Source of the DNA: Pelecanus crispus
Lineage: Eukaryota > Chordata > Aves > Pelecaniformes > Pelecanidae
Direction: 5' to 3'
Assembly (NCBI RefSeq): GCF_030463565.1
Contig: NC_134660.1
Span: 503,501 to 567,500, forward strand
DNA length: 64,000 bases
Part shown: piece by piece, positions 60,188-64,000 of the stretch
Layout: every line of letters begins with the position of its first letter
Position numbering within the stretch: position 1 is the stretch's first letter
Position numbers and translations under genes: made by a program
Notes under the pieces: model-generated
Databases searched by the model: none
Seen by the model: the letters and a program-made list of their open reading frames with translations, nothing else
Told to the model about the DNA's origin: nothing

Positions 60188-63100
60188 CTGCGGGGAGAGG
60201 GAGGGGAGAGGGTCAGTGCGGGGCTGGAGAGGGTCAGCGTGGGGCGAAGGAGAGAGACCCCAGAGCCAGCGACGAGCAGAGGCAAAGGCAGCAGCAGTCC
60301 TGGAGACCCCTCAGAGCCTTTGTGCCCACGAGGGACCCCACAGGACCCAGACGAGAGGCGAGGCAGTGAGGAAGAGGAGAGGAGGCTGAAGAGGAGGAAG
60401 ACACCGCTGCAGCCGGCCCCGCGGGGCATTACCAAGCGGGTGGCGCGGGTGCCCGGGGGGGGGCCGTGGGGCTGCCCCCCCGTTAGTAGTCGTCTGTCAG
60501 CCGCTTGGTTTCCGAGGGCTGGATCCTCATCTCCGCCTTCTGCCCCTTGGCTTCGTACATGGCCCGCGTGTTGGCCCGCCGGAAGAAACCGCACTGCGGG
60601 GAAGGAGGCGAGAGGGGTCGGGGGGGGCTCCTGGCCACTCCCGTGGGGTGGGGGGGACCGGGGCAGCGAGCTGCCCCATTGCACCCTCAGCCCCGGGCAT
60701 GCTGCGGGCGGGTGGCCCTGCAGACCCACGTAACCCCTCCTGGGGTCCTCGGGGAGCTGGGGGGCCTGGGGGTCCCTGGGGGGGTCTTGATGGTCCCCCC
60801 AGGGGGTCAGAGACCCCCCAGGCCCTGCAGCGCAGGGGGAGGTGGGAGCCACGGGGCGAGGCGGTGCCATCGTCCAGCCCTGCGCTGGCTGGGGGGTTTT
60901 TTTTGCAGCTCCCAAAACGTTTTGCACCAAGGCGGGGGCAAGTCAGCATTCTCTGCTCCTCTTCCTCATCGCTCAGCAGCCCGGCACCTTCCGCCCGCCG
61001 CTCCCGAGCATCCCGCGGCCAGGCAGGGAGGGCGGCAGCCACCGGCGACGCAAGCCCGTCGGGTCTGAGCACGGCTCCTGCAGCCCCTCCCCGGGAGGGG
61101 GATGCGGGCACCCCCTCACCTTCCAGAGCAGGAGGATGATCAGCCCCAGCAGCAGCAGCCCGGCCGCCACTGCCACCAGCACCAGCCACAGCGCGATCTT
61201 GGTCGGCTGCTCCTCCGTCAGCTCCGAGTCCACGTTCACGGAGAACTGGAAGGGCCGAAAAGAGCCGCGTCGGGGAAGAGCTCCCAGTGCCCCCAGTCCC
61301 TCCCGGCCTGTCCCGGCAAGAGGCTCCGGCGTCGCCCACCTGCACCGTGTGGTTCCTCATGTTGATAGAGGGGGACGTGGGTGCGGAGGAAGAGCGTCGC
61401 TGTGCCTTCCACCTTCACCCGGTCAAAACCGCTGTACTCCTGGGGGGGGCACGGATGTCGGGGGGGTAAGGGACGCGCGTGAGCTGAGAGCTGGCAAACT
61501 CAGTGCCCTGTTCCGGCACCGTCCCCACGGCGGCAGCCCAGCCCTGGCCCCTGCACCAACCTCGATGAAGGTGCTGTTCCACACCCGGGCGCGGATCCTG
61601 AAGCTGGTGGGGCGCTGGGTGTGGAGGAGGGGGCACTCGAACCAGATGCAGCGAGCGGTGCCCTCGGAGCAGCTCTGGGAGATAAGGGGGGGGTCGGGCG
61701 GGGGGAAAGCGGAGCCCGCAGCGCACCGCGGCAGTGCCAGGAAGCAGCGCGTGCCACGGTGCCGGCGGGGGGGCACACGGTGCTGGACCCCCTGCAGCCC
61801 CCCCACTCACCAGCACCACCTCCGGCTTGGTGTTCTTGCTGGTGGCCCAGGTGATGGGGGGCTCGGCCGGCTCGGGGGCCTCCAGCTCCCGTCGCTGCCG
61901 GGACGGAGCCGGGTCCTCCAGCAGCTGCGGGGGGGAACGAGCCCCGTCAGAGCCCGGGCAGCTCTGCCCACCCGGGGCTGACGGGGCCGGCAGGACCCCC
62001 GCAGCGGGGCAGGGACACATCCCTGCAGAGCAGCAGGGCCGAGGTCACTCACGGTGAGGTTGAGGGGGTTAATGACCCCCCCGGGGGGCTGGCAGGTCTC
62101 GTTACTGTTGACGAGGAGGATCTCGGTGGGGTAGAGGAGCCATTTGCCGTTGGGGATCTCATAGGGCCACTCGAAGCCCAGCAGGATGGTGCCCAGGGTG
62201 CCCAGCGACTCGCCCTTGGTGGTCACCTGCAAGGCAGAGCAGATAGAGCCCGGCTCTCCCGACCCCGCCGCGGGCACCGGCCGCCCCCCAGCTCACCTCG
62301 AAGTTGAAGGTCAGGGCGCTGCCCACGTCCTCGTCTCTCCGCATGGCCGACTCGCCCACCACCTTCCCGCTGAAGTGCGACTGGACGTGGGAGGAGTTTC
62401 TGGGGACGGGACGGGGGGGACAGGCATGGCGAGGGGGGCAGAGGGGGCAGGGAGCGTCTCTGGGGCATCCCTCTGCCCCATTCCTGGGACGCGGCGGGGC
62501 CGTGCCCGCACCCGACGCGGCCAAATCGGGGTGGGGGGGATGGGGGGGGGGGGCGCAGCGGGTTGGGGGGCGCAGCCTTGCTGCACTCACGTGGTCAGCG
62601 AGGACTGGATGCTGTAGTCCACCAGCAGCTTGGCCAGCACGGGCTGCAGCCCCTCCTGGGTGCTTTGCCTGCCGAGGCACCGGGGTCAGCGTCTCCCACC
62701 CCACGGCGCGGGACAGCCCCCACCCTCCCAGCAGGAGCCACGGGGTCCCCGTCCTGCCCACCCCGCGGCCCTGCCGGGTTGAGCAGCTCCCCCCTGCCTT
62801 CCCGTCCTTCCCGGACCAGCAACACTACCGGCTACGATCCCGCTCCGCCGCCAGCAGCAGGAGGAGCCGACACCGCTCCAGGCACCCTCCTTCCCAGCCC
62901 ACCCGAGGACACTCACGTGGACAGGTCCAGCCACACCAAGATCTCCCGCGTGTCCAGCATGATCTCAATGGCCTCGAAAGTGATGATCAGCTCTGCCTGC
63001 GGCACAGAGGGACCGTGGAGCAGCTCGCCGGACCCCCGCCCAGCTGCTGGGCCCCCCGGCAGGGCTGGGGGGTGGCTAGGGAGAAGCGCTTACCCTCTGG

Positions 63101-63931
63101 TTCCTCTTAAAAGGGTTGCCCAGCTCGCACAGCACCGTCTCCGCAAAGGTACAGGCTCCGCTCTGGGGAGGGGAAGAGGGTGAGGAACGTCCCAGCAAAG
63201 CCCCCCCTGCTCCTCGTGCCTTCTCCAGCCGGGGGGGGGGACGCCATCGCCTACCGGGCGGACGGAGGAGGGCAGCAGGCTGGCCGGCACCGTGACGATG
63301 AGCAGCGCCTCGTGGGCGTCCTCGCCGTTGGAGGGGGTGGTGGGCACGTTGGTGATGTTGATGCTCAGGTAGAGCTTCCGCACGTCCCGGCTGTACTGCA
63401 GCACCTGGGTACCGTTCAGCCTGCGCAGAGAACGTCCCCGCTCAGCTCACGGGTGGCCCACCCCAGGGGGATGGAGCCCGGGGCAGGGGCTGAGGGGTGG
63501 CCCGTGGCCAAGGAGGGTGGCACAGCGGGAGGCAGAGGTGGATGGGGACCTGGAGGGACCCGCGGTCACCTGGGCAGGGACTGGTTCTGGTCGGTGACGA
63601 AGCTGCTCTGGAGCTGGAGATTGCTGTAGCACTTGTTGTCGGAGCCGCACTCCTTCTGGAACTCGATCTGCAGGGACAGGGACGTCCCCGTGAGCCTTCT
63701 CCCACCCCCCAGGCCAGGCTCGCCGGGGCGCTTGCAGCCCGGCACCTCCATGGCCCCCCGGCACCTCCATGGCCCCCCCAGCACCTTGGTCTCGTTCTTG
63801 TGCAACTGGTCCTGGTTGAGGACGGGGAAGGCGTCGAGGGAGTGGGGACCCAGCTGGAAGGTCCTGTTCTTCTCCACCAGTGAGTAGTTCATGGAGAGCA
63901 CGATGGGGTGCAGCTTGTCTCGGATGTTCTC
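60029..63931 (-). CDS. ITGA3: Integrin alpha-3, 3' part, 5' end outside window
   Basis: Laminin-binding integrin alpha chain, partner of beta-1. Exons in transcript order: 63785-63931, 63570-63667, 63255-63420, 63094-63162, 62917-62996, 62591-62668, 62297-62399, 62053-62226, 61811-61924, 61561-61674, 61340-61439, 61120-61245, then alternative last exons 60483-60593 or 60029-60187. They cover the thigh/calf domains ([64 protein letters not shown]), the furin site RQRR that splits heavy and light chains, VWNSTFIE, and the membrane exon [18 protein letters not shown]. Head domain and start codon are outside. The exon at 61340-61439 is 100 bases although both neighbours are phase 0, so 99 is expected. 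The extra base is probably in the C5 run (sense strand) at 61370-61374. Confidence 0.95.
60483..60593 (-). CDS. ITGA3: ITGA3 alternative last exon A
   Basis: Encodes the A-type tail, [20 protein letters not shown] through [10 protein letters not shown], 36 residues, closely matching the major human isoform (SETERLTDDY). Its acceptor (CCTTCCCCGCAG) is almost the same as that of exon B. Including A brings in its stop codon, so A and B are mutually exclusive ends. Confidence 0.95.
   Translation of the reverse strand, partial: CGFFRRANTRAMYEAKGQKAEMRIQPSETKRLTDDY
63735..63780. repeat. Short tandem duplication in ITGA3 intron
   Basis: Two full copies and one partial copy of a 20-base unit GGCACCTCCATGGCCCCCC next to the donor of the exon at 63785. 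Intronic only. Confidence 0.85.
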
Positions 63932-64000
63932 CTGCAGGGTGGCAGAAATCACAGCAAAGCCCCGGCTCCCTCCCCGGCCCCCACTCCAGCCACAGCCAGG

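Overview
This is vertebrate nuclear DNA and almost certainly a bird. It is very GC-rich, genes are packed a few kilobases apart with short introns, and minisatellites are everywhere. COL1A1 intron 13 holds a CR1 LINE 3' tail ending in the avian-type GATTCTATGA motif. No bacterial, viral or CRISPR feature was seen.

Six genes are present in the order and orientation known from human 17q21.33 (XYLT2 side to ITGA3 side): COL1A1 (+), SGCA (-), PPP1R9B (+), SAMD14 (+), PDK2 (-), ITGA3 (-, its 5' part lies beyond the right edge). I rebuilt every coding exon by hand from splice sites and family knowledge. COL1A1 gives 51 exons and 1,453 residues, SGCA 9 exons and 394 residues, SAMD14 9 coding exons and 400 residues, PDK2 11 exons and 407 residues. 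All four stay in frame throughout. PPP1R9B (10 coding exons) and the ITGA3 part (12 shared exons plus two alternative last exons) each show one extra base in a short homopolymer that breaks an otherwise clean exon phase.

Layout: 1-6760 is COL1A1 upstream DNA with a 21-bp satellite at the left edge. 6769-24085 is COL1A1 with a CCAAT/TATA promoter, the collagen 5' stem-loop over the start codon and two poly(A) signals. 24086-29933 is a spacer and SGCA, tail to tail with COL1A1. 29934-32038 is the divergent SGCA/PPP1R9B interval. 32039-43000 is PPP1R9B. 43028-45172 is a block of three satellites, including a 1.2-kb 11-bp array. 45180-51410 is SAMD14. 51700-58740 is PDK2, tail to tail with SAMD14, with a five-CCAAT GC-rich promoter. 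59219-64000 is the 3' half of ITGA3 with both the A and B cytoplasmic tails.

The genes are a conserved neighbourhood, not an operon. COL1A1 builds fibrillar matrix; ITGA3 and SGCA are transmembrane parts of matrix-adhesion complexes; PPP1R9B and SAMD14 encode related actin/signalling scaffold proteins; PDK2 is a mitochondrial metabolic kinase. I found no undescribed biological system. The items most worth a second look are a near-perfect hairpin in the SGCA 3' UTR, the CCAAT array at PDK2, the 11-bp satellite next to SAMD14, and the two one-base frame discrepancies.
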